The notes beneath the pieces are model-generated. The model was not told the origin of the DNA. It saw only the letters and a list, made by a program, of their open reading frames with translations, and ran no database searches. A program made the translations under genes and the position numbers. Below, piece after piece: positions 18,718 through 27,463 of a stretch of DNA of 64,000 nucleotides (the first letter of the stretch is position 1; every line of letters begins with the position of its first letter). Origin of the DNA: Streptomyces sp. NRRL S-37 (lineage in GTDB: Bacteria > Actinomycetota > Actinomycetes > Streptomycetales > Streptomycetaceae); assembly GCF_000721605.1 (NCBI RefSeq), contig NZ_JOIZ01000004.1, positions 62,001 to 126,000 on the forward strand, written 5' to 3'.

Positions 18718-21264
18718 CTACACCCATGTCCGGGGGCGGTAACGATTGGCACGTTCCACCAGGTCGATCCTCTCCTCGCCGCTGCGCGCCAGCCGGGCCA
18801 GCGTGCGGTACGAACGCTCCAGGCCGAAACGGAGGCCCCGTTCGTCCAGGCCGCTGCCGAGCAGCGTCCGTCCCCCGGCGGCGGGAGGGGCGGAACCCTG
18901 GCCCCCGGAGAGTACCCAGTCCAGCGCGCAACCGAGGACTTCGGCCGACAACAGCTCGCGCCGTGCCGGATCCAGACCGTACGCCTCCAGGGCCTCGACC
19001 TGCCCGGCGGCGGCACTCAGGTCGTCCAGGAACGGTACGTCACCGGCGGCGGCCGTACGCCCGCGCAACCGCGCCCGGACGGACGCCACCCGCGCGGCCG
19101 TGTAGTGGATGGAGGACTCCGGCACCGACACCAGCGCCCGCACGGCACCGCCGCGGTCCCCGGCCGCCCACCGCACCCGGGCCAGCCCGAACGCGGCGCT
19201 CACATGGCTCGGGTCGGTCGACCACACCAGGCGGTAGTACTCGGCGGCGTTGTCCAGCTGACCCAGCACCTCCGCGCACACGCCGAGCGCCAGCTTCGGC
19301 GCGATCTCGCCGGGGAACGCGTCGTAGACCGCGTCGAAGGCGAGCGCGGCACCCTCGTGGTCGCCGGTGACCAGCGAGGCCACCCCCCGGTACCAGACCA
19401 CCCGCCAGTCGTCGGGGTCCTGTTCCTCCAGCGCGCTCAGCGCCGCCAGCGCGACGGGCCACTCGCCGGTCTCCAGCCGGGCGCGCACCTCACGCAGCCG
19501 GGTCTCCGTCGACGGGGCGGGCGCGGCGGCGAGCGCGTTGATCAGCTCACCGGGCGCGGACGCCAGCAGCCCCGTGAGGAAACCGGCGTTGGGGTCGGCC
19601 GGGTGGACGTGCGGCACGGGCAGGGCGAGCGCGGCGGCGGCGCAGTCGACGGGCTTGACGAGAGCGGCGGGCGGGAGCGCGTGAGGTGCGCCCCCACGGG
19701 CCTCACGGGCCTCACGGGACGCACGGGACGCGCGGGAACGGGCCGGGCGGGCGCCCAGCCGGGAGACGTCCCCGTCCGGCGCGGGGAACAACTCCGTGTC
19801 CGTCACCCGCGGTTCCGGGCCGAAGAGCGTGGACAGCGCCGGACGCGCCCGGCCCGACTGCAGGGAGACCACCTCGCGCAGCACGCCCGTCAGCTGCTCG
19901 GCCATCTCCTGCGCGGAGGAGAACCGGCGGGCCGGGTCCGGGTCGGTGGCGCGGACCAGGAAGCGGTAGAACGACTCGTACTGCCGGAACACCTCGATGT
20001 TGTCCGGGTCGGGCAGCGAGTCCACGTAGACGTTCGTGTAGCCCTGGAAGTCGAACGTGAGGACGGCGAGCGTACGGGCCACCGTGTACAGGTCCGACGC
20101 CACCGAGGGACCGACGTCGGCGACCTCGGGCGCCTGGTAGCCGACCGTGCCGTAGATGGCCGACTCCTCGTCGTCCATCCGGCGCACCGCGCCCATGTCG
20201 ATCAGCTTCAGCTGGTCCTCGGTCTGGATCGCGTTGTCGACCTTGAAGTCGCAGTACAGCAGGTTCCGGCTGTGCAGATGGCCGAGTGCCTCCAGGGCCT
20301 CGATGCCGTACGCGCACGCCTGCTCCACCGGCAGCGGATCGCGCCTGCCCTCCGGGGTGCGGCGGCCGTTGGCGATCTCCTTCAGCGACTTGCCGCCGAC
20401 GTACTCCATGACGATGTAGCCGTCGAGGGAGCCGGTGCGCTGGTCGAGGTGCTCCACGAAGTTGTAGATCCGCACGATGTTGGCGTGCTCGATCTCCGCG
20501 AGGAAGCGCCGCTCGGAGATCGCCGCCGCCATCGCGTCCTGGTCGCCCGTGTCCAGCAGGCCCTTCAGCACCACCCAGCGGTCCGAGACCGCCCGGTCCA
20601 CGGCGAGGTAGATCCAGCCCAGACCGCCGTGCGCCAGACAGCCGACCACCTCGTACTGGCCGTGCACGACGTCCCCGCCCCGCAGCTTCGGGACGAACGA
20701 GTACGGGTGGCCGCACTTGGTGCAGAAGCCCTCCGTGCGCCCCGGCCGGCCGCCGCGGGCCCGGCCCACCTGCGCCCCGCAGTCCGAGCGCGAGCAGAAC
20801 CGCTTCCGCTCGGGCACCTCGGGGTTCTCCCGCACCATCGCACGCGGATCGGGGCGCGGGATCGGCGGCACCTCGACCAGACCGGCACCGAGACGGCCCC
20901 GGCCGGACGAGCCGGCGCCCGCGCCGGAACTGCGCACCGACACCGAACGGCCCGTGGTCCGGCCCGACAGCGAGCGGGAGAGCCGACCGGAGACCGAACG
21001 GCGGGACTTCGACGACTGGGACGACGTCCGGGCGCTGCGGGCGCTGCGGCCGCTGGAACGCCCGCTGCCCGCCGAACCCCGCGAGCCGGGGCCGCCCGCC
21101 GTGATGCCGGTCGGGGCCGAGCCGACCATGCCGGTCGGCGACACCACCGGGGCGAGGCCACAGGTGTCGCAGTACAGCTCGCCGCCGCCGACGTCCTCGT
21201 ACGCGCCCCCGCACCCGGGGCGCTGGCACCCGGTCCCGGGTGCCCGGTTCTCCGGTTCGCTCAT
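18718..21264 (-). CDS. pknG: PknG-like Ser/Thr protein kinase (rubredoxin-kinase-TPR)
   Basis: The protein is 848 residues from ATG 21264 (GGGGGAGG upstream). Domains in order: an extra N-terminal zinc ribbon (C13, C18, C32, C35); a Ser/Arg-rich disordered stretch (about 61-125); a rubredoxin-like metal site (C157, C162, C181, C184); the kinase domain from about 204; and a TPR-like C-terminus from about 600. The kinase shows CLAHGGLGWIYLA (P-loop), Lys234 in WVVLK, Asp339 in LYCDFKVDN (no Arg before the Asp, as in PknG) and DMG at 356 in place of DFG. The order and motifs match mycobacterial PknG, which phosphorylates the FHA protein GarA to control 2-oxoglutarate/glutamate metabolism. GlnH- and GlnX-like genes upstream complete the known sensing trio. 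Confidence 0.93.
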   Translation of the reverse strand: MSEPENRAPGTGCQRPGCGGAYEDVGGGELYCDTCGLAPVVSPTGMVGSAPTGITAGGPGSRGSAGSGRSSGRSARSARTSSQSSKSRRSVSGRLSRSLSGRTTGRSVSVRSSGAGAGSSGRGRLGAGLVEVPPIPRPDPRAMVRENPEVPERKRFCSRSDCGAQVGRARGGRPGRTEGFCTKCGHPYSFVPKLRGGDVVHGQYEVVGCLAHGGLGWIYLAVDRAVSDRWVVLKGLLDTGDQDAMAAAISERRFLAEIEHANIVRIYNFVEHLDQRTGSLDGYIVMEYVGGKSLKEIANGRRTPEGRRDPLPVEQACAYGIEALEALGHLHSRNLLYCDFKVDNAIQTEDQLKLIDMGAVRRMDDEESAIYGTVGYQAPEVADVGPSVASDLYTVARTLAVLTFDFQGYTNVYVDSLPDPDNIEVFRQYESFYRFLVRATDPDPARRFSSAQEMAEQLTGVLREVVSLQSGRARPALSTLFGPEPRVTDTELFPAPDGDVSRLGARPARSRASRASREAREARGGAPHALPPAALVKPVDCAAAALALPVPHVHPADPNAGFLTGLLASAPGELINALAAAPAPSTETRLREVRARLETGEWPVALAALSALEEQDPDDWRVVWYRGVASLVTGDHEGAALAFDAVYDAFPGEIAPKLALGVCAEVLGQLDNAAEYYRLVWSTDPSHVSAAFGLARVRWAAGDRGGAVRALVSVPESSIHYTAARVASVRARLRGRTAAAGDVPFLDDLSAAAGQVEALEAYGLDPARRELLSAEVLGCALDWVLSGGQGSAPPAAGGRTLLGSGLDERGLRFGLERSYRTLARLARSGEERIDLVERANRYRPRTWV

Positions 21265-21286
21265 GACGCGGCCTCCCCCTCGTCGC

Positions 21287-22621
21287 TCATGCGCCGGGCC
21301 CCCTCCGGTCGTCGGGCACGCCCTGCTCCGGTACCCGGGGCGCCGTGCCGAGGACCTCCGCGGCGGCCTGCTGGTAGCGCAGCACCGCCCGGTCGGCGGC
21401 GCGCAGATCGCAGGGCGCGCTCCACAGCATGCGGCGCGCCTTCTCGTACCGCTCCACCAGTTCGGGGTCCTCCGCCAGGCCGTGCCGGGCCACCTTCGCC
21501 TTGTACGCGTCCAGCCGGCCGCGCAGCTCGGCACGGACCGCCAGCGGTGCCGTCACCGCGGTCAACGACTCGCGGGCGCGCAGCAGTTCGTCCTCCGCCT
21601 TCTGCTCGAGGGACTCCAGGAGCGGGGACAGGCGGTGCCACTGGGCGTGTCTGCGGTACTCCGCGGCCGTCGACAGCTGCTCCTGCAGCGCGGTCGGCGG
21701 CCCGCTGACCACCGGCACCTCCGTCGCGGCGATCTTCGCCAGCACCTCGCCGCGCGCGGTGCGGGCCTCGGCGAGGGTGCGGTCGGCGCGGGACAGCACG
21801 TCCCGCAGTCTGACGATCCGTTTCTCGGCGTCCTGGCGGACCGTCAGCACCGCGTCGATCTCCCGGCGCACGTCCTCCAGCGCGCGTGCCTCACGGTCGT
21901 AGACCGTGGTGTCGGGCCGTCCGCCGCCGGGCGCCGAACTGCCCTCCGCGCGCTTCCAGTACGCCAGCGGGTCGGACACCACCTGCTCGCGCAGCCTCGT
22001 CAGCGTGCGGGTGATCCGCTCCAGGTCGTCGCCCGCCGGATGCTCGCCCGGACGTACCCCGACCGAGTGCGCGAGCCGGGCGGTGCGCTGGAGTTCGGCG
22101 GCGAGCAGGTCGATCCGGGCGGGCAGCGCCGACCACACCGCGTCGGCGGCGACGACCACGTCCAGCGAGGTCGCGTACAGCTCGTTCATGCGGTCGACGA
22201 GGGCGGCCAGCGAGTACCGCTCGCTGAGCTTCCCGGAGGCGGCGTGGAGCGTCGGCGCGCCCGCGGTCGCCGCCGCACCCCCGGCCACGGTCACCGCGTC
22301 GCCGCGCAGCAGCTCCGTCAGCTCCACCAGGTCCTCATGGCTGGACCAGCGGCGGCGGGAGCGGATGGTCCGGGCCGTGCGCAGCGCGTCCGTGTACGCG
22401 TCGAAGTACGTCCACAGCAGCGTGATCGACGCCTCCGTGGCCGTCCAGCGCTCCTCGGTGATGCCGGTGAGCCGCGCGCCCTCCAGGAGTCTTCGGCCCG
22501 CGTGGTCCTGCAGGGCGAGGAGCGAGGTCTCGATCGCCTCGTGCTCCGCGCCGAGCCGCGCCAGCGCACGGTCCACCTCGTCCCGGTCCATCACCGGCCC
22601 GGTGGGATCCGTGTCGGCCAT
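21287..22621 (-). CDS. Helical/coiled-coil protein of unknown function within the pknG operon
   Basis: This 444-residue soluble protein is almost wholly alpha-helical with long heptad-like Leu/Ala/Arg runs (for example VRQDAEKRIVRLRDVLSRAD and AEYRRHAQWHRLSPLLESLE). There is no signal peptide, membrane segment or catalytic motif that I recognise. It sits between the glnH-like and pknG-like genes, 22 bp before the kinase, with GAGAGGTG ahead of its ATG. The mycobacterial glnX-glnH-pknG cluster has no gene in this slot as I recall it, so this is a lineage-specific addition. A scaffold or adaptor role for the kinase is a guess from location and coiled-coil nature. Confidence 0.8.
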   Translation of the reverse strand: MADTDPTGPVMDRDEVDRALARLGAEHEAIETSLLALQDHAGRRLLEGARLTGITEERWTATEASITLLWTYFDAYTDALRTARTIRSRRRWSSHEDLVELTELLRGDAVTVAGGAAATAGAPTLHAASGKLSERYSLAALVDRMNELYATSLDVVVAADAVWSALPARIDLLAAELQRTARLAHSVGVRPGEHPAGDDLERITRTLTRLREQVVSDPLAYWKRAEGSSAPGGGRPDTTVYDREARALEDVRREIDAVLTVRQDAEKRIVRLRDVLSRADRTLAEARTARGEVLAKIAATEVPVVSGPPTALQEQLSTAAEYRRHAQWHRLSPLLESLEQKAEDELLRARESLTAVTAPLAVRAELRGRLDAYKAKVARHGLAEDPELVERYEKARRMLWSAPCDLRAADRAVLRYQQAAAEVLGTAPRVPEQGVPDDRRGPGA

Positions 22622-22697
22622 CGGTCACCTCTCGCTGGGGGGTTGTTGACGGTTGGGGTGTGTCCGGCCGGGGGCGTCGGTCCGGGGCCGCTCGGGG

Positions 22698-23735
22698 TCA
22701 GTTCTCGCGCAGGTACTCCGGGGCCGGGGGCCTCGACCCGGAGGAGTCGTCGCCCAGGGTGGCCGACAGCCACTCGGTGTACGCGTCCTGCCAGCCGTCC
22801 GTGGTGTCCTCGCGGAAGTCCACCAGGATCCGGTTGACCCGGCGCACCAGGTCGTCCGCCTCCTTCTTCATCGCCACGCCGTAGTACTCGGTCGTGAAGG
22901 CCTCCCCCTTGAGCTGGACCGTCGGGTCCTGCGCGGCCTGGCTGGCCGCGAGCGCGCCGTCGGTGACCACGGCGTCGACCTCGCCGAGCTGTAGCCGCAC
23001 CAGGCAGTCGAGCTGGTTGGGGACGGTGGTGCGGATGTCGGTGGACGTCGGCAGGTCGCCCGCCTCCTTGTCCGTCTCCAGCTTCGTGTACGCGGTCGAG
23101 CCCGTCGCCGTGCAGATCTCCTGGTCCGCGAGCGTCTCGTCGTACCCCGTGATCGGTGAGGACCTCGGGGCCAGGACCTGCTGGCCGGTCCTGAAGTACG
23201 GTGCGGAGAACGCCACGTCCTCGATACGGGCGCAGTTGATCGTCATCGTACGGACGACCATGTCGACGCGGCCGTCCTGGATCGCCGGGATGCGCTGGTC
23301 GGTCGGGATCGCCTTGAACTGGACCGCGTCCCGGTCGCCGAGTATGTCCTCGGCGATACGGTGCGCCAGGTCGATGTCGAAGCCCTCCAGGGTGCCGCTC
23401 TCGCCGCTGTTGGGGTCGCGGTAGCCCCAGCGGTAGCTGTTCTGGTCGACCCCCACGATCAGCTTGCGCTTCTCCCCCCGCCGGTTCTTGATCGCCTCGA
23501 TGGTGGGGCCGTCGGCGCCGGAGGGGGAGAGGGTCTGCTTCTCCGGGGCCGTGCAGTCCTCGTCCGCCTGGGCCCGCGCGGCGTGGGACACGGTCCGGCC
23601 GGTGGTCCCCGAGGGGCTGCCGGTGCAGGCCAGTACCAGCGCGAAGACCAGGGCCAGGGCGCAGGCGGTCGCCATCGCGCCCACTCCGCCCCAGCCCTTC
23701 AGGCGGGCCCGCAGGTGTCGTGCGATCGTCGTCAT
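22698..23735 (-). CDS. glnH: GlnH-like extracellular amino-acid-binding lipoprotein
   Basis: The protein is 345 residues from ATG 23735, which has GGAGGGG seven bases upstream; an alternative coupled ATG at 23768 overlaps the upstream stop as ATGA. The N-terminus is a lipoprotein signal (hydrophobic run ending LVLAC, with the lipidated Cys). The mature part is a family-3 solute-binding fold: RKLIVGVDQNSYRWGYRD, GTLEGFDIDLAHRIAEDILG, DGRVDMVVRTMTIN. In mycobacteria GlnH binds Asp/Glu/Gln and signals through GlnX to PknG rather than feeding an ABC importer. No permease or ATPase gene is adjacent here, which fits a sensor role. Confidence 0.87.
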   Translation of the reverse strand: MTTIARHLRARLKGWGGVGAMATACALALVFALVLACTGSPSGTTGRTVSHAARAQADEDCTAPEKQTLSPSGADGPTIEAIKNRRGEKRKLIVGVDQNSYRWGYRDPNSGESGTLEGFDIDLAHRIAEDILGDRDAVQFKAIPTDQRIPAIQDGRVDMVVRTMTINCARIEDVAFSAPYFRTGQQVLAPRSSPITGYDETLADQEICTATGSTAYTKLETDKEAGDLPTSTDIRTTVPNQLDCLVRLQLGEVDAVVTDGALAASQAAQDPTVQLKGEAFTTEYYGVAMKKEADDLVRRVNRILVDFREDTTDGWQDAYTEWLSATLGDDSSGSRPPAPEYLREN

Positions 23736-23764
23736 GGCCCCCTCCGGTGCGTCCACGCGTCCGT

Positions 23765-25210
23765 TCATCGGTACTCCGACAGCCTGCGGCCGATGCCCAG
23801 CACCGCGCCGGCCGCGCCCAGGAGGGCGAGGACGGCCGCGCCGGCCGGCAGGCCCGTCAGCGCGTCCCGGCCGTCGCCGGCCGCCCGCTCGAACTCGTTC
23901 TCCTCGTGCGCGAGCGCCGTGGCCAGGTTCTTGTCGACGTTGTCGAAGCACTCGCCGGTCGCGCCCTTCGCGCCGATCACCATGTCCAGCGCCTGCTGGT
24001 AGTCGCCGTTCTCGTCCCGCTCACGGGCCGCCGCGTGGCGCTTCCTCCACTCCGTCATGCTGCCCACCGCCGAGTCGACCGGCCGCTCGCCGCCGGCGTC
24101 GTCCGCGAGGCGCCGCGCCTGTGCCAGGCCCTTGGCGAGGGTGTCCATGTCGCGGCCGAAGTCGTGGTCGTAGGCGTCGAACGTCTCGTCGCCGACCTTC
24201 GTCGTCTCGGCGCCCCGGGCCACCAGGGTCAGGTTCTCGTTGCCCCTCGCCTTCAGGGAGGCGATCCGGGCGTCGTGCAGCACGTTGAGCGAGCGGACGC
24301 CGTGGTCGTAGGAGTCGTTCAGGCCCGAGCGGGCGAGGGTGTGACCGGCCGTCAGCCAGATGAGGACGACCGCGGCCGCCGCCGTCGCCGCCACCAGGCC
24401 GTGGTTGAGGACCCTGTTGGTGCGCAGGTAGTTACGGCGCATGGCCCAGGCGAGGGCGGCCAGGGTGACGACGCCGAGGGCGATGGCGGGCCAGGGGTAG
24501 GGGGTCGCGTCCGCGTAGTCGTCGCGGAGGCGCTGGTTCTCCTTGGTGTAGAGGTCCTCCGCCGCCGGGAGCATCTCCTTCTGCATCTTCTCGTTCGCGT
24601 ACCGCAGGTAGGCGCCGCCGACGGGGAAGCCCTGGCGGTTGTAGGTGCGGGCGCGTTCGACCAGGCCCTTGTACTCGGGGAGCAGGCGGTTGAGCTCGGT
24701 GACGGTCCTGGCCGAGGGGGAGCCGGGTTCCGAGTTGGCCGCGGCGTTGACGAGCTTCGCGGCGGCCGTGCGGATGCCGTTCTCGTAGCGGTCCCTGGAG
24801 GCGGCGGTCTCCTGACCGCCGGCCAGGAAGCCGCTGGACGCGGCGGTGTTGGCGTCGGCGAGGGAGCGGTAGATGTCGGCGGCGTCCGAGCTGAGGGGCT
24901 GGCTGCTGGTGAGGACGTCGTCGGCGGCCGCGGCCCGGTCGGTCATCTGCCAGGCGGTCACCGCGCCGAAGGCGACGACCAGGGCGGCGAGGAGCGCGCC
25001 GATGATACGGAGACGGCCGGGCTCGGTGGTGGCGGCCCTGCGGAGGCGGTCGACGCCCTCGGCGAAGGCGGTACGGCGGGCCTCCTGCGGTGGCGGGGCG
25101 GGAGTGGGGGTGGGCTGGGGCGGCACCGCGGGCAGCGTGGGCACGGGCACGGACGCGGACACGGGCGTGGTGGCGCCGGGCGGCGCCGCGCCGTTCGGCG
25201 TGTGTGTCAT
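23765..25210 (-). CDS. glnX: GlnX-like four-helix membrane sensor protein
   Basis: The protein is 481 residues from ATG 25210 (GGGGGAGGTCAC upstream). After a Pro-rich cytoplasmic N-terminus there is a membrane helix (LLAALVVAFGAVTAW), a large extracytoplasmic helical domain, two central helices (IALGVVTLAALAWAM and AAAAVVLIWLTAG), a second extracytoplasmic domain and a C-terminal helix (AVLALLGAAGAVLGIG). Four membrane segments around two sensor-like outer domains match GlnX, the mycobacterial membrane partner that relays GlnH occupancy to PknG. It is the first gene of the signalling operon; translation of the next gene overlaps or closely follows its stop. Confidence 0.85.
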   Translation of the reverse strand: MTHTPNGAAPPGATTPVSASVPVPTLPAVPPQPTPTPAPPPQEARRTAFAEGVDRLRRAATTEPGRLRIIGALLAALVVAFGAVTAWQMTDRAAAADDVLTSSQPLSSDAADIYRSLADANTAASSGFLAGGQETAASRDRYENGIRTAAAKLVNAAANSEPGSPSARTVTELNRLLPEYKGLVERARTYNRQGFPVGGAYLRYANEKMQKEMLPAAEDLYTKENQRLRDDYADATPYPWPAIALGVVTLAALAWAMRRNYLRTNRVLNHGLVAATAAAAVVLIWLTAGHTLARSGLNDSYDHGVRSLNVLHDARIASLKARGNENLTLVARGAETTKVGDETFDAYDHDFGRDMDTLAKGLAQARRLADDAGGERPVDSAVGSMTEWRKRHAAARERDENGDYQQALDMVIGAKGATGECFDNVDKNLATALAHEENEFERAAGDGRDALTGLPAGAAVLALLGAAGAVLGIGRRLSEYR

Positions 25211-25394
25211 GTGACCTCCCCCATGGTCATCCCTCGCGGCAAGTATCGCCGCCGCGACCGACATGTGCACCGGCCTTGGCACGATCTTGATCCGATCGCG
25301 GCGCGACCGCCGAGAACCCCGCCCCCACCCTGCCCACGAACACGCCCGGGAAATCAGTTCGGTTCCCGCGCGGGGAGTGTCAGGAGCGGTACGG

Positions 25395-25434
25395 CGAAGG
25401 GCGGCACCCGGGGAGTCCCGGGCGCCGCCCTTCG
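25395..25434 (-). terminator. Hairpin terminator downstream of the MscS gene
   Basis: An 11-bp perfect outer stem (cgaagggcggc 25395-25405 with 25424-25434) continues, after one mismatch, into a 6-bp inner stem with a GAGT loop. It lies just after the MscS stop codon (25445, minus strand) and upstream of the glnX promoter region, separating the two units. Confidence 0.75.
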
Positions 25435-25444
25435 GGGCCGGCGG

Positions 25445-26551
25445 TCACTTCATGGTGCTCGGCGGGGGCAGCGGGGACGCGGCCACCGACTGCGGGGAGA
25501 CCGTGCTGGCGTAGACCGACGGGGGCGCCATGCCCGCCGTCGGGTCGGCGGTCTCCACGTCCTCCGTGGCCGTGGCGCCGCCGACGATACGGATGCCCCG
25601 CGCGTCGAAGGCCCGCTTGACGCGCCAGCGCAGCTCCCGCTCCACGGTCAGGGACTTGCCGGGCATGGTCTTCGCGGAGAGGCGGACCACCATCGAGTCC
25701 AGCAGCACCGAGTCCAGGCCGAGCACCTCGATCGGGCTCCACAGGAGCTCGTTCCAGGGCTCCTCCTTGCCCATCTTCTCGGCGACCTCGCTCAGCGTGG
25801 CCTTCACCCGGTCCAGGTCCTCGTCGGAACGGACCGTGACGTCGACACCCGCGGTCGCCCAGCCCTGGGAGAGGTTGCCTATGCGCTTGACCTCGCCATT
25901 GCGGACGTACCAGATCTCGCCGTTGTCACCGCGCAGCTTGGTCACCCGCAGCCCGACCTCGATCACCTCACCGGACGCCACCCCCGCGTCGATGGTGTCC
26001 CCGACGCCGTACTGGTCCTCCAGGATCATGAAGACGCCGGAGAGGAAGTCCGTCACCAGGTTGCGCGCGCCGAAACCGATCGCCACACCCGCGACACCGG
26101 CCGAGGCCAGCAGCGGGGCCAGGTTGATCTGGAAGGTGCCGAGGACCATCAGCGCGGCCGTGCCCATGATCAGGAACGACGCCACCGAGCGCAGCACCGA
26201 GCCGATCGCCTGCGAGCGCTGCCGGCGCCGTTCGGCGTTGACCAGCAGACCGCCGAGCGCGGTGCCGTCCACCGCCTGGCCGGTCCGGGACATCCGGTCG
26301 ACCAGCTTGGTGATCGCCCGCCGCACCACGACTCTCAGCACCGTCGCGATCACCAGGATCAGCAGGACCCTGAGCCCGATCGCGAGCCACGTCGACCAGT
26401 TCTCCTCGACCCAGCCGGCGGCGTTCGTGGCACTCTCCTGGGCGTCCTGGAGCGAGGGCACCCGCGGTGTCCCGGACTCCGAGGGCGTCGGCGACGGGTC
26501 GGCGGCCGACAGGACGGCGGACAAGGACACGGCAGGTACCTCCAGGTGCAT
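25445..26551 (-). CDS. mscS: MscS-family mechanosensitive ion channel
   Basis: The protein is 368 residues from ATG 26551 (GGGGGCAG upstream). There are three hydrophobic helices: LAIGLRVLLILVIATVLRV, IGSVLRSVASFLIMGTAALM, and the pore helix region LLASAGVAGVAIGFGARNLV with its packed Gly/Ala pattern. The MscS beta domain follows (FMILEDQYGVGDTI, VRNGEVKRIGNLS), then a C-terminal alpha/beta cage. These are the signatures of small-conductance channels that open on hypo-osmotic shock. The C-terminal ~45 residues are Ser/Pro/Thr-rich. It appears to be a single-gene unit with a strong hairpin after it. Confidence 0.92.
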   Translation of the reverse strand: MHLEVPAVSLSAVLSAADPSPTPSESGTPRVPSLQDAQESATNAAGWVEENWSTWLAIGLRVLLILVIATVLRVVVRRAITKLVDRMSRTGQAVDGTALGGLLVNAERRRQRSQAIGSVLRSVASFLIMGTAALMVLGTFQINLAPLLASAGVAGVAIGFGARNLVTDFLSGVFMILEDQYGVGDTIDAGVASGEVIEVGLRVTKLRGDNGEIWYVRNGEVKRIGNLSQGWATAGVDVTVRSDEDLDRVKATLSEVAEKMGKEEPWNELLWSPIEVLGLDSVLLDSMVVRLSAKTMPGKSLTVERELRWRVKRAFDARGIRIVGGATATEDVETADPTAGMAPPSVYASTVSPQSVAASPLPPPSTMK

Positions 26552-26843
26552 GTCTGCCCCCGATGCGGCGGTCAAGGTCTTCAAGGTCACGATCGGGTCA
26601 CCGGACGGGCAGAACCACCACACTAACGGGGCATTGTGCGGGGATCGGCCCCATGTGTGAAGAAGAGACCGTCCTCACCCGCGCTTGAACAGGCCATGAT
26701 CCTGGGGATGAATCGGGATGTGGTCGAAAACACTCCCAGCCCGTTACCGGGACATGGTGGCGCGTCCACCAGGCATGAGGGGAGACTGACTACGGATCGT
26801 CCCGGCGCGAGCCACGCGCCGCCGGCGTACAAGGAGGCCGTCC

Positions 26844-27380
26844 GTGCCGCATGCCCTGGTCCTCAACGCGTCGTACGAGCCGCTCGGCGTCGTACCGCTC
26901 CGCCGCGCGCTCGTGCTCGTCCTCGAGAACAAGGCAGTCTGCCTCGAGGAGACCGGCGCCCACCTGCACAGCGCGACCATCACCGTCCCCGCACCCAGCG
27001 TGGTCCGGCTCAAGCGTTTCGTGCGGGTTCCCTACCGGGGGCCCGTTCCGCTCACCCGCCGGGCGCTGTTCGCCCGTGACGGGGGCCGGTGCATGTACTG
27101 CGGTGGCGTCGCGACCAGCGTCGACCACGTCGTCCCGCGCAGCCGCGGGGGCAAGCACGTCTGGGACAACGTGGTGGCGTCCTGCCGCCGCTGCAACCAC
27201 GTGAAGGCCGACCGCCACCTGATCGAGCTGGGCTGGCGCCTGCGCCACAAGCCCGCCCCGCCCACCGGTCTGGCCTGGCGCATCATCGGTACCGGCCACA
27301 GGGACCCGCGCTGGCTGCCCTACCTGCAGCCGTACGGCGCGGACGACGCGCTGGCCCGGATCGACGGCATCTCCGCCTGA
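26844..27380 (+). CDS. HNH endonuclease family protein
   Basis: The protein is 178 residues from GTG 26844 with AAGGAGG just upstream. The N-terminal half (PHALVLNASYEPLGVVPLRR) is the conserved leader of a widespread actinobacterial HNH family. The nuclease part is GRCMYCGG, then TSVDHVVPRSRGG (His general base) and SCRRCNHVKADR, with two CxxC pairs holding a structural zinc. These proteins cleave or nick DNA; their cellular role in Streptomyces is not established, and there is no adjacent methylase or recombinase. It is monocistronic by spacing. Confidence 0.9.
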   Translation: MPHALVLNASYEPLGVVPLRRALVLVLENKAVCLEETGAHLHSATITVPAPSVVRLKRFVRVPYRGPVPLTRRALFARDGGRCMYCGGVATSVDHVVPRSRGGKHVWDNVVASCRRCNHVKADRHLIELGWRLRHKPAPPTGLAWRIIGTGHRDPRWLPYLQPYGADDALARIDGISA

Positions 27381-27440
27381 CGCCGCCGGTCCGGGCCATC
27401 GTGCGGTGAGGGCTCCGCTCCGGGTGCCCCGCGGAGGCGC

Positions 27441-27463
27441 GAACACGTCGGCATCGCGTGTTC
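27441..27463. terminator. Short hairpin between convergent genes
   Basis: A 7-bp stem (gaacacg 27441-27447 with cgtgttc 27457-27463) with a 9-nt loop lies at the 3' ends of the HNH gene and the anti-sigma-type gene. It is weaker than the other terminators here. Confidence 0.4.

Noticed and set aside
22698..25210. ABC amino-acid importer interpretation of the solute-binding protein
   Set aside because: No permease or ATPase of the importer type is adjacent; the GlnX-PknG context explains the binding protein better.
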